In this document: positions 49,401 through 59,212 of the stretch, piece after piece
Numbering within the stretch: position 1 is the first letter of the stretch
Layout of the letters: each line of letters starts with the position of its first letter
Assembly: GCA_023055355.1 (NCBI GenBank)
Contig: JALJCS010000001.1
Coordinates: 80,330,881-80,394,880 of the forward strand
Source: Agelaius tricolor
Taxonomy: Eukaryota; Chordata; Aves; Passeriformes; Icteridae
Direction of reading: 5' to 3'
Length of the DNA stretch: 64,000 bases
The notes under the pieces: generated by a model
What the model saw: the letters and a program-made list of their open reading frames with translations, nothing else
Databases searched by the model: none
What the model was told of the DNA's origin: nothing
Position numbers and translations under genes: made by a program

Positions 49401-52400
49401 AGTGTGCATCAGTTCAATTCCACAGCACAGTTTTTCCCTATTTTTACTCTGAAAAATAAAATTACACACCCTCTCCCAGCATCTCAGAATGTGTCTCTTA
49501 GGACAAACTGAAAAAAAGTATACTGCTGTGGTTTAATCCCAGATGGCAACCAAGTCCCATGAAGCTCACTCATCCTCCACCCCCAGATGAATGGGAAGGA
49601 GAATTAGAAAAAGGTAAAACATATGGGTTGAGATGAGAACAAATTAATAATTCAAATACAGGAAAATACAATAATAAAAATATAAAAAATGCAGATAAAA
49701 AGACAGAGAGAAATAAAGCTCAAGAGAAACAAATGATGCACAGTACAACTGCTCACCATCCACCTGGCCTGATCCCAAGCAGTGACTGGCCCCTTCTGGC
49801 CAACTCCCCCCAGTTTATACACTGAACACAATGCTCTATGGTATGGAATATCCCTGTGGCCAGATTGGTCAGCAGTGTTCTACCCATGCTCTCTCACAAG
49901 GCTTCTCCTCCTCACTGGCAGAGCAGGAGACCCTGAGAAGTCCTTGGTTTAAGTGCTGCTGAACTGTGCTTACTGGAAAACATCAGTGTGTTATTAACAT
50001 TATTCTCACCTTAAATCCCAAACACAGTACTCTGCTAGCTACTAGGATGAACACTAACTCTATCCCAGCTGAAAACAGGACAATATCTACCCCATATTCT
50101 ATGCCATTTACATCATGCCCACACTTTTCAATACATCCCAATTAACCACCATTATTTTTCTTGTCTTTTGATACAGGTATCATTCCCTTAGTCTGTGGGC
50201 CATCCCTCTAAAACATCTGCTGAGCTCATTCATGCATTGCTTTGGGCTCCAATTCAGGGCAGGAAAGATGGTGTGCTATGCTGGACTGCTGCCTACTGAA
50301 GTTAGTTCTCATTCCATCACTGTTTGTCCAGTTTCATCAAAGTTTGTTCTTCATTAATCTGGATGATTCCTACTGTAATACCCCCGATGTTGTGTGTAGC
50401 CAGCTCAGCAGTGGTGACATGAGTGTTATACAGCAATTAGCATCATGCAGTCCAAATCACTGGCTATTCTCACACAGAACCAGATCCCCTGGAACAAAAC
50501 TTTGGACTTCCCTATCCTCCCACATTACCCACCAAGTGCAGCCAGGTCCTTCAGAACAGCAATCCCATGGTTGGAGCTGTCATTGCCTGGTGCAGGAATA
50601 ACTCGGATTGTTTTCCCCAGAAGATTTTTTGTGTGCACTACAGGGACTTTATCCCCTTCTACACTATGTAGAAGTTTTGCTCGAGCACAGCTGGCAGATC
50701 CTCTAGTGCTGACTGCTCAGGTAGCCTTTGCTAAATGTGTATCCCGTTGTTTGAAGGTCCCACCACCCATTGCTCTCAGTAACAGTCTCTTCTATCATTC
50801 AATTTTCCTGGAGACTGGCACATGATAGGGTATGTGATAAACCCACACAATGCCACGCTCTTCAACCCAGGTGTCTGTGAGGTTGTTTTGGAAATGAGGC
50901 CCCTTGTCTGGCTCAATTCTTTCTGGGGTGCCCTGTTGCCCTAAGACTTGCTTTCCAAGGCTCAGGACAGTGTTCCAGGCAGTGGCATAGGACACAGAAT
51001 ATGGTTCCAGTTATCCAGTGGTTGCTTCCACCATCATAAGCACATGGTGCGTGCCTGGGTGGGTTTGTGGGAGTCTGATAGAGTCCATTTGCCAAGTGTC
51101 CCCATATTTATATTTCAGCCATTGTCCTCCACACCAAAGAGGCTTTAACTGCTCATCTTAAATAACTGAAGTGTATGTTTCACAACTATGGATAGCCCCC
51201 CAAGAGTGTCCATGGTCAAGTCCACCTTTGATCATCACCTCATCTACACGTTGCATTTCCTCCTTGATGGCCTCAGATGTCATGGGCTCACCAAGCAATA
51301 AATAATTCACTCTGGTGAATCTTGCCAATCCAGATCCACCTGGGCCACTTCAATCTTAGAACTGCCTGATCCACCCATTGGTTGTTTTGATGTTCCTTGG
51401 TGGCCCAAGTCTTGGGTACATGAGCATCCACTGATGTACCCTTACAAGCAGGGTCTCCACCCAGGCAGCAGGATCTTGCCACAAGGCAGCAGCCCAGATG
51501 GGTTTACTTCTGCTCTGCTTCCATCACTGCAACCACCACCACAGGACATTTGCCACCACCCGTGAATCAGCACAGAGATAAAGCATTGGCTGTTCTTCCT
51601 GTTCAGCAGTGTCTAAAGCCAGTGTTCACCTCTGCAAAGTAACTCAATTCACCTTCTCCTTCAGCAGTTTCTGTAATTTTTTGTAGAATACACCATACAG
51701 CCACTTTCCATCTTCAATGCTATCCTACAACACAGCAGGAATCAAACAGGGCATATTGTTTCTCATTTTTGGGTAACTTATTACACAATAGAGTCTCTTC
51801 AGCACATGTCATCTCCTCACCAGGTGGCATCCAGGAGTCTGCCTCTCACCAATCCCAGGAGTCTTGGAAGTAATCACAATGACTGAGGTTTCCTATTTGA
51901 GCACCCAGTGTGACCAGCAAGACCCACTGATTCCACACAGCATCAGCTATGTGATGTGTAGGAGACTCATCCTTTGCACATCCAGCCCTGGAATCAGGAT
52001 GCCAGGGGGAGCTGTGTTCAGTACCAATCACTTCCAAAGCAGCTGGAACCTCTTTGTAAGCTGCCAGTATCTGTTTTACAGCTGGAATACAGTGGGCTGC
52101 AGATCCTCAGTACCCCTGACTCCAAAATCCCAGAGGCTGACCAATTCTCCCCTGTGCTTTCTACCAGAGGTTCCAGGTAGGGCCATTTTCTTTGGCTGTG
52201 GTCTAGAGCACAATTTTTGTATCTTGTCCTGCCTGGACTGGCCCAAGGGTTGGGGCAGAGTTAATTTTCTGCATGAATTATCTCCTGTTTAAGTTGTTCA
52301 AAGGCTTGTTGTTGTTCAGGGCCCCATTGAAATCACTCTTCTTCTGGGTCACTTGACAGAGAAGGCTGACAATCAGACTGTAATTTGGAATGTGCATTCT

Positions 52401-55400
52401 CCAAAAACCCACAATGCCTAAGCTTGTGTTTTTCTTACTAGTTGGTAGAAGTGTATCTGCTATTTTGTTAATCAAATCCATTGGGATCTGATGACATCCA
52501 CCTTGCTATTTTATTCCTAAAAACTGGATCTGCTATGCAGGCTCCTGGAGCTCACTTTGTTTTATGGCAGCTTTCAGAGAGATCTGGACTATTTTCTTCC
52601 CTTTCTCAAAAACTTCTGCTGCTGTATTGCTCACAAGTGCTCTGGAACTGGATCAGTCCATGGCAAATGGTTCAAAGTTTTGCCAGGTGTGTTGGGCACA
52701 CTGACTTCATCTGGATCTGTGGGTGACTGTGCCTTGCTCATGTCATAAAAAACCCCTCTGGTACAGCTAATTCCCTCAGGTACCTTTCCTTCACATTTGA
52801 CCGAGTTGCCTCCACAGGCTGAAGACTTGTGACATTTTTCCAATCACCTTGTCAATGCTCTCTTTCCTAGGAAGTCATCCCAACTGCTTGGCTTCCCTAT
52901 CTCCTAATTCCAGCTGCTAGCCCCACTGGAGCAGCCAGGTGATAATATGGATACCTGGACAGCAGCTAAAACCTCTTCACCTCCCTCAGGGACAGGGACT
53001 GAGTGGTTACCTCTTGTTCTGTCTCTTCCTCCATCCAGTTTTTGTGATGGCCCTGCTTCATCCTCCTTCACTAAATGAGCTGACTTTGGTGTCCATTTCT
53101 TCTTGTGTACAAGGAAACTGACAATGGCACAAGCTCATCCTCTGGCTCAGCTGCATCATCCCCTGCTGGGGTCTGAGTGGTCACACTGCATGTGTGATGC
53201 CAGGGTCTGAGCAGCCACAAACAGCTGCTTAACCCTAAACAAGACCTGAACCACATTCCCAGCTCCTGGTCATTCAAAGACCATGGTTTCAGCATCCCAA
53301 GGATATTCAAAATTTCAAAATTCCCATGCCTGGAGAAGAAGGGGAAGATTGTGCGTGTCTTCTACAATGGTTGGCTCTCCAAGGCAAAAAGGCAAACAGT
53401 GTCACTATTGGCAGTTTCTAATAGAGGGTTCCCCAAGTACAGAGGTGATGACAGGGGAGCTGAGAGTATGAAAACCAGATTAGTTTCAAGGGCAGCAGTT
53501 CTGTGCTGTCACATAATCCAGTGTTACAAAGTACAACAAAATGATAACCTTAGCCCAGCCCCCAGAGATGATACCATAACACGAGGGGGAAAATACACAA
53601 GAAGTAAATTGTTACATAACACAACAACCTTGATAGCAAATAATTCAACACTGTGATCAACAACTAATAAACTAATAAGATGAATCCTGATAACAAATTT
53701 GTTTCAGTACAGTCTGGTCAGATCTGTCATAGAGGAGTATCAGAAAGATAAAACTCATGTGTTGACACAAGAACAAGTTAATAATTGGAATAAACTAAAA
53801 TATAATAACAACAATTGTAATTATTATTACAGGGAGGTACCAAAGAGAGAGAGCAATAAAACCCAGGAGAAACAAGTGGTGCACAGTACAATTGCTCACC
53901 ATCCACTGACCAATGCCCAGGTCCTTCCCAACATCACTGGTCATCCCAGTTTTTATGCTGGCCATGACACTCTATGGTATGGAATATCCTCCTGGCCAGT
54001 TTGGATCACCTGTCCTGGCCATGCTACTTCCCAGCTTCCTGTGCACCTCCTCACTGGTGGGAATCTGAAAAGTCCTTGACCTGGGTGGGGTAAGCACTGC
54101 TCAGCAACAACTGGAACATCAGTATGTTACCAGCACTTTTCTATTCTAGATCACAAACACAGCACTGTGCCAGCTACTAGGAAGAAAATTAACTCTATCC
54201 TAGCCAACACCAGGACACTACATTGCCTTATCTCATGGCCATTCTGATTAAGCTCAGAAGTGTATTAATAAAAGGAAGCAAATGAGGCAGCTGTAAACCT
54301 GCATAAAACACTGCAAGTACACTCACTGCACCACAAAAAAGTCTTTCATTGCTCCCTTCTCAGCAATGGGCACAGCTGTAAGAGGCTATGAGCAGAATAA
54401 AGAGACCAACAATAGACAGCAATACTCCACTTTTCTATTTCAAGCTCCCAGCAAGCCCTAGATCTTTTCTCAACGATTACCTCATTGTTTCATGGCTACC
54501 TTTTATATAAAGACAAATGAAACTGCTCTGTCCCTTCTTATTCATCCATTTCTCTCTATGCTGTCTTCCTGCATCACCTCTTCTTCCTCCTTTCCCACTG
54601 AAGGGTATCTCCTGTGCTGCTCAAGAGACAGTGTCAGCACTGAGCAGCAGGAGATATTATGGCAGCTGCTTGTCAGGCTGCTCTTATCTCAGCCTCTTTC
54701 CTCTACTATTCCCCTTTTACCTGGCAACTGCATACTAGAAGCCTACTGGTTGAAATGGGCCTTAACCATCTAAAACCCTAATGGCACCAAGCCTTTTTTT
54801 TAATAACTACTTTTGTTGCAACATAAATTGAAACAAAAGAAAAAAAATTGGATTCAACCAACATTAGTCAGCTGGAGTGGACCAGTGTCTGGAGAAATAA
54901 CAGACTACATGTACAAACACATCGTACAGAAACTAATTAAATTGCCTATTTCATAATGGCAACGTGTACTTTCTCTTACAATGACCAGTGAAGCATAACA
55001 TCATCAAGGGCCTTTTTTCACACAGTGCCTGCAGAAATGTTGATGCCAAATCACCAAGGCTCACTCTGCCATTCCTACTCAAAGTGCTCCAAGGAACCTA
55101 CAACAGCCATCTCGACATCCCTGTCAAATCCAATAATCTGTCAGCAAGGGCTTTCACACCTAAATTTAACAAAAGCCTCTACATTTGCTAAACCAGAGAC
55201 AGCACAAAACCACAAATTCAACATGCCCACCTCACTACTCTGTGCACAGCACAGGCTGTGGCAACGGGACACCTGAGCAAGCCTGTCTTTTCCAGCCAAT
55301 TTAAAGCATTGCAGGGATGTGACACCCACATGTTGGGCATATTTGCTTGGTGTCCATGCTTTTCTTACCAGTGTCGATAGACAGTCCTTTGGTAACTCAG

Positions 55401-55801
55401 CCGGAGCCTCGGCGTGCATTGTGAAATCCCCAGAATCCGAGAAGGGCGTGAGGGGCCTTATCTTTAATGTGTCACCTTTCTGTGATCTTTGCCCCCAGGA
55501 GCTCATACAAACAAGGGCTTCAACAGCTTCGATGTCGTTCTGCTCCAAGGTGCTGCAGGTGGACCTCTCGCTGTCATGGCGCTGCCGCTCCCGGATGGAC
55601 TCGTAGATGTCCACAATGTCAACCTGAGCGCAATTGGATTACCGGCTGTTAGCACGAGTCAGAGCACAAAACTGACACCACCCACACACTGTCTGCTCAC
55701 AATGAAGGTCAACTGAAACAGATCCCATGCCCGTGACAAGACTTTTACCAACTGGCTCATCTCTCACTCTCCCCCGAGCAGCTCGTCTCCACATTCCCTT
55801 C

Positions 55802-55834
<33 letters not shown>

Positions 55835-58008
55835 ACATGTGATTTTCCAGGAAAAGAACACATATGTGTGTGGCTCACATTTCCAAGCTTACTTTCCTGG
55901 ATGACACTGCTCTGAACAAACACATCCCATGCTTCCATACAAGCATAAAAGAGGAAAATCCTGACTTTGAACCTTGTTTAGAGAAGGCTGTTTCCTGAAT
56001 CCAAAAGACTATTCAGCACTAATCTCATTCTGGAAACATTTAGAAGTTAAATTTCAGCTGCCAGTAAGATGCTTTTAAGGTATGATCATTGACTTGGAGT
56101 ACTGCACATCACAAAAGATTTTTAATCTTATTTTTAACAGGGAAGCCAGGATGGGGAAAAGATGGAAGGAAAATAGTTTTCTAAGTACAGTGGAACTGTT
56201 TGCATTGTACTTCAGAAAGGCCTGATGCTACATAGGTGCTAGGGATCTAAAACACACTCTGAGTAAAACGAAGACAAATGTAATCACACTGACTTGTTTC
56301 CAATTGCAAGCATCACAGAATATTTTTGTGTGCATGTGTACACATGCAAAACACTTGACTTCTCTGCACAAGGATATCCAAACTTCACAAAGCTCTCACA
56401 GTGCTTGGCAGTGGCTCCAAAAGCTATGCTAGCCTGATGGATTATTACTCACATGCCAGCTCAGTCTCAACTAGGCATCCAGGTTCCTCCAGTCTTTAGA
56501 AACACCAACTAACCTGAAGGCTGAGATTCAGAAGTGTGGACCAAGCCTCTTGAGCCCACTGCTGTTACACAGAGTGTTTATGTACTGCAGGAAAAGGTTT
56601 TAACTCTAAAGGCAACACCACACCATGAGCATGGCCTCAAGCCCTAGAAGGACATGGGACACTAAGGCATGTACACTAAGTTAATGGGTTTTGTTACTGA
56701 GTTAAGTAAGGCGGAATGACCCTTATTCAACAGTGTCACAAAGATGGAAAGCTGTGTTTACACTCTAGGGATGTGCAAGCAAATATGCTAAGCAAAATGG
56801 ATCAAAAATATTGGTACTGCACTCACAGAGGACTTTCACCTACAATATGAGGTACCAGGCATGGAGATGTCATAATGTGGGGGCTGGAAGGGTTAAAAGC
56901 AATTAACACGTTGGAGAGAGACTTCTAAGAATTTCCACTGAAAAACAGTGAGAGGAAAACACGATGTGTGCCTGCAAGCCTGAACCTCAATCTCCTGTCA
57001 CACGGGGCCACGCCAGGCGAGGCTCTGCACCGAGCAGACAGTCTGCCAGTGCTCCTCCAAGCGCGCCTGCAAGCAGCCAAGCTCACAGGCTTATATTCTC
57101 CAACCCTACGTTTCAGGACAGCAGCTTTCCCTAAAGAAACATTAAAAAAAATGTGCCTCGCTTCCTCAAAAAACACCCCGAAATCCAAAAAAACAACCTC
57201 ACAAAAAAAGCTCTTTCTGCAGACGAGCGCTGCAGCGCGGGCTCGCCGGCTGCTGCCAGGGAAATGGGCAAGCGCGCCGGGCGCCTGTCCTCACATCACC
57301 CCGCCGGGAACGACGTGCGGGATGCCGGCAGGATGGGCACCGGCAGGGATGGGCGGGAGCGCGGGCAGGATGGGCACGAGCAGGGCGGGTCGCCGGCGGG
57401 AAGGATGGGGCACGGTCAGGGAGCATGGTGGGCGGGCAGGGAGATGCGGGCAGCGCGGGTCGCTCCCGGGCAGGACCCATCCTGCGGGCAGTGCGGGCTG
57501 CAGGGCAGCGGGCGGGCGGAGCCGCGGGGGCAGCGCGGGTCCCAGCGCAGGCAGCGCCTCCCGCCGCCCGCAGGGGCCCCCACCCGCTCCCCGCCCCACG
57601 GCGGCTGCCCGCGGCCGGGCGGTGCCACCGAAGGGAGAATGGCGCGAAAGGAAGGAGGAGGAGGAGAAGGGGGCGGAGGGCAGCTCCCACCCTGCCGCCG
57701 CCCCCGCACGGTGGCTGAGGGAGGGCCGCCCCCCTTCCCTGCAGGTGACCGGAGCAACACCCCCTCCTGAGGGCTCTGCCCTGGCACAGCCGCCCTGCAC
57801 CCGCTGCCCAACCAAGCCGCTCCCCGCCGGGTGAGTAGCGGTCCCGGCCGAGGCGGGGACGGTCCCCGCACTGTGCCCGCCACCGAGCACGTGCCCGGGC
57901 TGCACTGGCGCTGGCCATCCCCACCGCCCCCGCTTCCCTCCCTCCCTCCGCGCGCCCGGTGCTCACCGCGGGCGCATCTCCCATGTCCGAGCAGGGCGAG
58001 CCGTGCAT
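46140..58008 (-). CDS. KLF11: KLF11 (TIEG2) Krueppel-like factor 11, whole coding span, four exons
   Basis: A TGF-beta-inducible nuclear transcription factor that binds GC/CACCC boxes and represses through SIN3A. Joining 58008-57967, 55623-55369, 49380-48387 and 46453-46140 gives 534 residues in one frame (human about 512). Residues about 41-57, containing [12 protein letters not shown], match the SIN3-interaction helix. The Pro/Ser/Val-rich middle contains [15 protein letters not shown] and [10 protein letters not shown], all KLF11 landmarks. Three C2H2 fingers follow: C407/C412/H425/H429, C437/C442/H455/H459 and C467/C470/H483/H487, joined by TGEKPF and TGEKKF linkers. The start MHGSPC is the first in-frame ATG after an upstream in-frame TGA at 58236-58234. 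KLF10, the nearest paralogue, fits the N-terminus and linkers less well. An ERVL provirus sits in intron 2. Confidence 0.96.
46186..46204 (-). repeat. KLF11: Coding AGC trinucleotide run in KLF11 exon 4
   Basis: Five consecutive AGC codons plus AGT encode Ser514-519, seen on the + strand as repeated CTG. This short coding microsatellite lies near the C-terminus outside the zinc fingers. Confidence 0.9.
46454..48386 (-). other. KLF11: KLF11 intron 3
   Basis: A 1.9-kb intron bounded by donor GTGCGT at 48386 and acceptor CAG at 46454. It splits the codon for Gly431 in the first finger linker, the position typical of this KLF subfamily. No other feature recognised. Confidence 0.85.
48387..49380 (-). 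CDS. KLF11: KLF11 coding exon 3 (central regulatory region and zinc finger 1)
   Basis: 994 bp encoding residues 100-430 plus one base. It opens [13 protein letters not shown], matching the human CITPPQSPDLVE stretch. The long Pro/Ser/Thr-rich regulatory region follows, and then SRRRNYVC and the first C2H2 finger ending RTHT. The acceptor is TTTTTTGCAG and the donor GTGCGT. Confidence 0.97.
49524..50082 (-). repeat. ERVL 3' LTR
   Basis: 559 bp, beginning TG (50082-50081) and ending CA (49525-49524) on the - strand. A purine-rich GAATATGGGGTAGATAT lies just outside its 5' edge, as expected of a polypurine tract. A TATA-like GTATAAACTG is visible near 49820. The LTR end is 143 bp from the KLF11 exon 3 boundary. 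Confidence 0.85.
50795..50995 (-). pseudogene. ERVL pol remnant, integrase core
   Basis: The - strand frame contains [14 protein letters not shown] and a later WVYHIPYH. These are recognisable as the retroviral integrase catalytic-core region around the second Asp and the following conserved His/Tyr block. Neighbouring frames carry the continuation, so the gene is frameshifted and inactive. Confidence 0.8.
51288..51482 (-). pseudogene. ERVL pol remnant, RNase H / integrase N-terminal region
   Basis: The - strand frame includes [18 protein letters not shown], typical of the RNase H to integrase transition in avian ERVL pol. It is interrupted by stops on both sides. Confidence 0.65.
52278..52481 (-). 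pseudogene. ERVL pol remnant, reverse transcriptase connection region
   Basis: The - strand frame contains [11 protein letters not shown], a motif of the thumb/connection part of ERVL-type reverse transcriptase. Stops surround it, so only a fragment persists. Confidence 0.8.
53660..54217 (-). repeat. ERVL 5' LTR (diverged)
   Basis: It shares blocks with the left LTR in the same order, including ATGGTATGGAATATCC, TGCTCACCATCCAC and CACAGTACAA. It begins TG at 54217 on the - strand. Mismatches and small indels are frequent, which indicates an old insertion. The inner boundary is approximate because the U5 end has diverged. Confidence 0.75.
55369..55623 (-). CDS. KLF11: KLF11 coding exon 2 (SIN3-interaction region)
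   Basis: 255 bp encoding residues 15-99. It starts [19 protein letters not shown] after acceptor GCTCAG and ends LSTL before donor GTAAGA. It contains the conserved [20 protein letters not shown] repression helix and [12 protein letters not shown], both distinctive of KLF11 rather than KLF10. Confidence 0.97.
55624..57966 (-). other. KLF11: KLF11 intron 1
   Basis: A 2.3-kb phase-0 intron with donor GTGAGC at 57966 and acceptor CAG at 55624. The half nearest exon 1 is part of the CpG island. The rest is AT-rich and carries a 28-base A tract. Confidence 0.85.
55806..55833 (+). repeat. (A)28 homopolymer
   Basis: Uninterrupted run of 28 A on the + strand, so poly-T in the KLF11 transcript sense, about 180 bp upstream of exon 2. 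No retroposon body was recognised next to it. Confidence 0.95.
57967..58008 (-). CDS. KLF11: KLF11 coding exon 1
   Basis: 42 bp encoding [14 protein letters not shown], then donor GTGAGC. The human protein begins MHTPDF, with the same short first coding exon. The ATG is preceded by CGCC, and no earlier in-frame ATG occurs after the TGA at 58236-58234. Confidence 0.88.
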
Positions 58009-58494
58009 GGCGCGGCTCGGGCGGGCGGCGTTGGCAGCGGTGCTCCCGGGCAGCAGCACCGGCGGCGGCGGGAGCGGCGGCGGGAGCAGCGGCGCGCACA
58101 CAGCGGCGGGAGCGGCACCCGGCAGCGCCGCCTCCTCCCGGCCCCGCCCGCCGGGAGCGGCGCGGCCGTGCGCTGGGGGAGCACTCCGAGCGCGGCCTGC
58201 GCCAAACAGCGCGGGGGGGACGGCCCCGGCCAATCAGCGCCCGTCGCCGCCCGCGCCCGGCCAATGAGCGGCGGCGGGCGGCGTGATCGCGGCGTGCCGG
58301 CGGGAAGGGCGGCGCGTGGGCTCGGCCGGCGGGAAGGCGGGGCGGAGGCGGGGCCGGCAGGGGCGGGGGAGCGCGCGCTGGAAACTGGGGGAAAGGTCGG
58401 GGGCGGGCGGCGGCCGGGAATGCCCGCGCGCGGGGGGCGGAGCCGCCGCTGGGCCCCGCCCCTCCAGCGGTGCGTGCGGCGCGGCACGAGCGCT

Positions 58495-58577
58495 CCCGCC
58501 AACCGCCGCCCGCGTGCGTGCGCGGGAGCACCGCCGGTGCCGCGGGTTCCCGCCAACCACCGCCGGCTTCCCGCCAA
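58495..58577 (+). promoter_or_regulatory. Cluster of three E2F-like CCCGCCAA motifs
   Basis: CCCGCCAA occurs at 58495-58502, 58549-58556 and 58570-58577. The last two are in the form TTCCCGCCAA, which equals the classical E2F element core. They lie about 490-570 bp upstream of the KLF11 start codon, in a 21-bp local duplication. Binding is inference. Confidence 0.55.
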
Positions 58578-58586
58578 CCACCGCCA

Positions 58587-58660
58587 GCTTCCCCGTCTGG
58601 CAACAGCGCCCCTGCTCCCGCAGCTTCCCCGTCTGGGAACAGCGGCCCTGCTCCCGCAGC
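58587..58660 (+). repeat. Two-copy 36-bp tandem repeat
   Basis: A unit beginning GCTTCCCCGTCTGG and ending CCCTGCTCCCGCA repeats at 58587 and 58623 with few differences. It adjoins the 21-bp duplication that carries the E2F-like motifs. Confidence 0.9.
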
Positions 58661-59128
58661 TTCCCGCCACCCGCTGCCAGTTTTGCCGTCGAGGTCCTGC
58701 CTGCCACGTACGACAGGGAAGGGGTCGGGTGCCTGCCCGGCCACGGCATTACTTTGCCGGATGAAAGATTTGGGATCACAAATAGCCCTAAACTCCCTCC
58801 CAAAATCTGTGAAGGGTCAGTGTTATGGATCATTGGATCCGTTGGTGAATCCCAAGGTGGATCCCTCGAAGGCCTCCCCCGGGCCAGCCCAGGATGTAGC
58901 TCTTAAAAGCCTTCAAGTCACAACATATATTCTATTAAAAAATGTGTGTTCTTCAGTTTTTCCTGTCCCCAGCCCTTGTTTTCATTTTCCAGTGGCAGCT
59001 GAAGTGTGTTGGCCCTGTGATTCCCAACAGGATTTGTGGTTGTACTGAGCAGCACCAAGTGCTGGCAGTGGTGGCACGGAGCACAGCTGGGGCAGCTCTG
59101 CATCTCATAGCCTGCCATGGGACAGGAA

Positions 59129-59212
59129 AGACCCGGGTCCCCAGGGGGGATCAGACCTGGGTCCCTATGGAGGGTCAGACCTGGGTCCCCAGGGAGGGTC
59201 AGACCTGTGTCT
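59129..59212 (+). repeat. 24-bp tandem repeat, about 3.5 copies
   Basis: Successive units read AGACCTGGGTCCCCAGGGAG followed by GGTC, with minor changes. The period is a multiple of three, so chance frames through it show an eight-residue periodicity. Confidence 0.9.

Larger units (their letters stand above)
49524..54217 (-). mobile_element. Endogenous retrovirus, ERVL-like (class III), degenerate provirus
   Basis: Two related LTRs flank 3.6 kb of decayed internal sequence, all on the - strand, giving the order 5' LTR (right), internal, 3' LTR (left). LTR starts read TGTCCTG with GGATAGAGTTAATTTTC, a hallmark of a common avian ERVL family. Internal pol remnants run in the expected order: reverse transcriptase thumb/connection, then RNase H/integrase N-terminal region, then integrase core. 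Every frame is broken by stops and shifts, and no envelope gene is seen, as is usual for ERVL. Gag is short or mostly lost. The 5-bp flanks (TATAC left, CTACA right) do not match. The element is too degraded to encode a functional product. It lies in KLF11 intron 2 in sense orientation. Confidence 0.85.
49381..55368 (-). other. KLF11: KLF11 intron 2
   Basis: A 6.0-kb phase-0 intron (donor GTAAGA at 55368, acceptor TTGCAG at 49381). Most of it is an ERVL provirus in the same orientation. The remaining 1.1 kb at the 5' end is unique AT-rich sequence. Confidence 0.9.
57200..58720 (-). promoter_or_regulatory. KLF11: CpG island and promoter of KLF11
   Basis: A dense CpG island covers intron 1 start, exon 1 and about 700 bp upstream. 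Two CCAAT boxes in the consensus form GGCCAAT(C/G)AGCG lie near 58228-58239 and 58259-58270, about 220-260 bp upstream of the start codon. GC boxes (GGGGCGGGG and similar) are numerous. Farther upstream are repeated CCCGCCAA motifs. No TATA box is seen. Sp/KLF, NF-Y and E2F-type binding is inferred from motifs only. Confidence 0.75.

Noticed and set aside
57416..58744. 442-codon - strand frame and 344-codon neighbour across the KLF11 promoter
   Set aside because: CpG-island artefacts. The 344-codon frame shares the KLF11 start frame but begins at a TTG and runs through the splice donor into the intron.
57153..58906. Several 200-290-codon + strand frames opposite KLF11 exon 1
   Set aside because: Low-complexity GC-rich composition, no domain, and no conserved start or splice pattern. 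A divergent non-coding transcript is possible but not shown.
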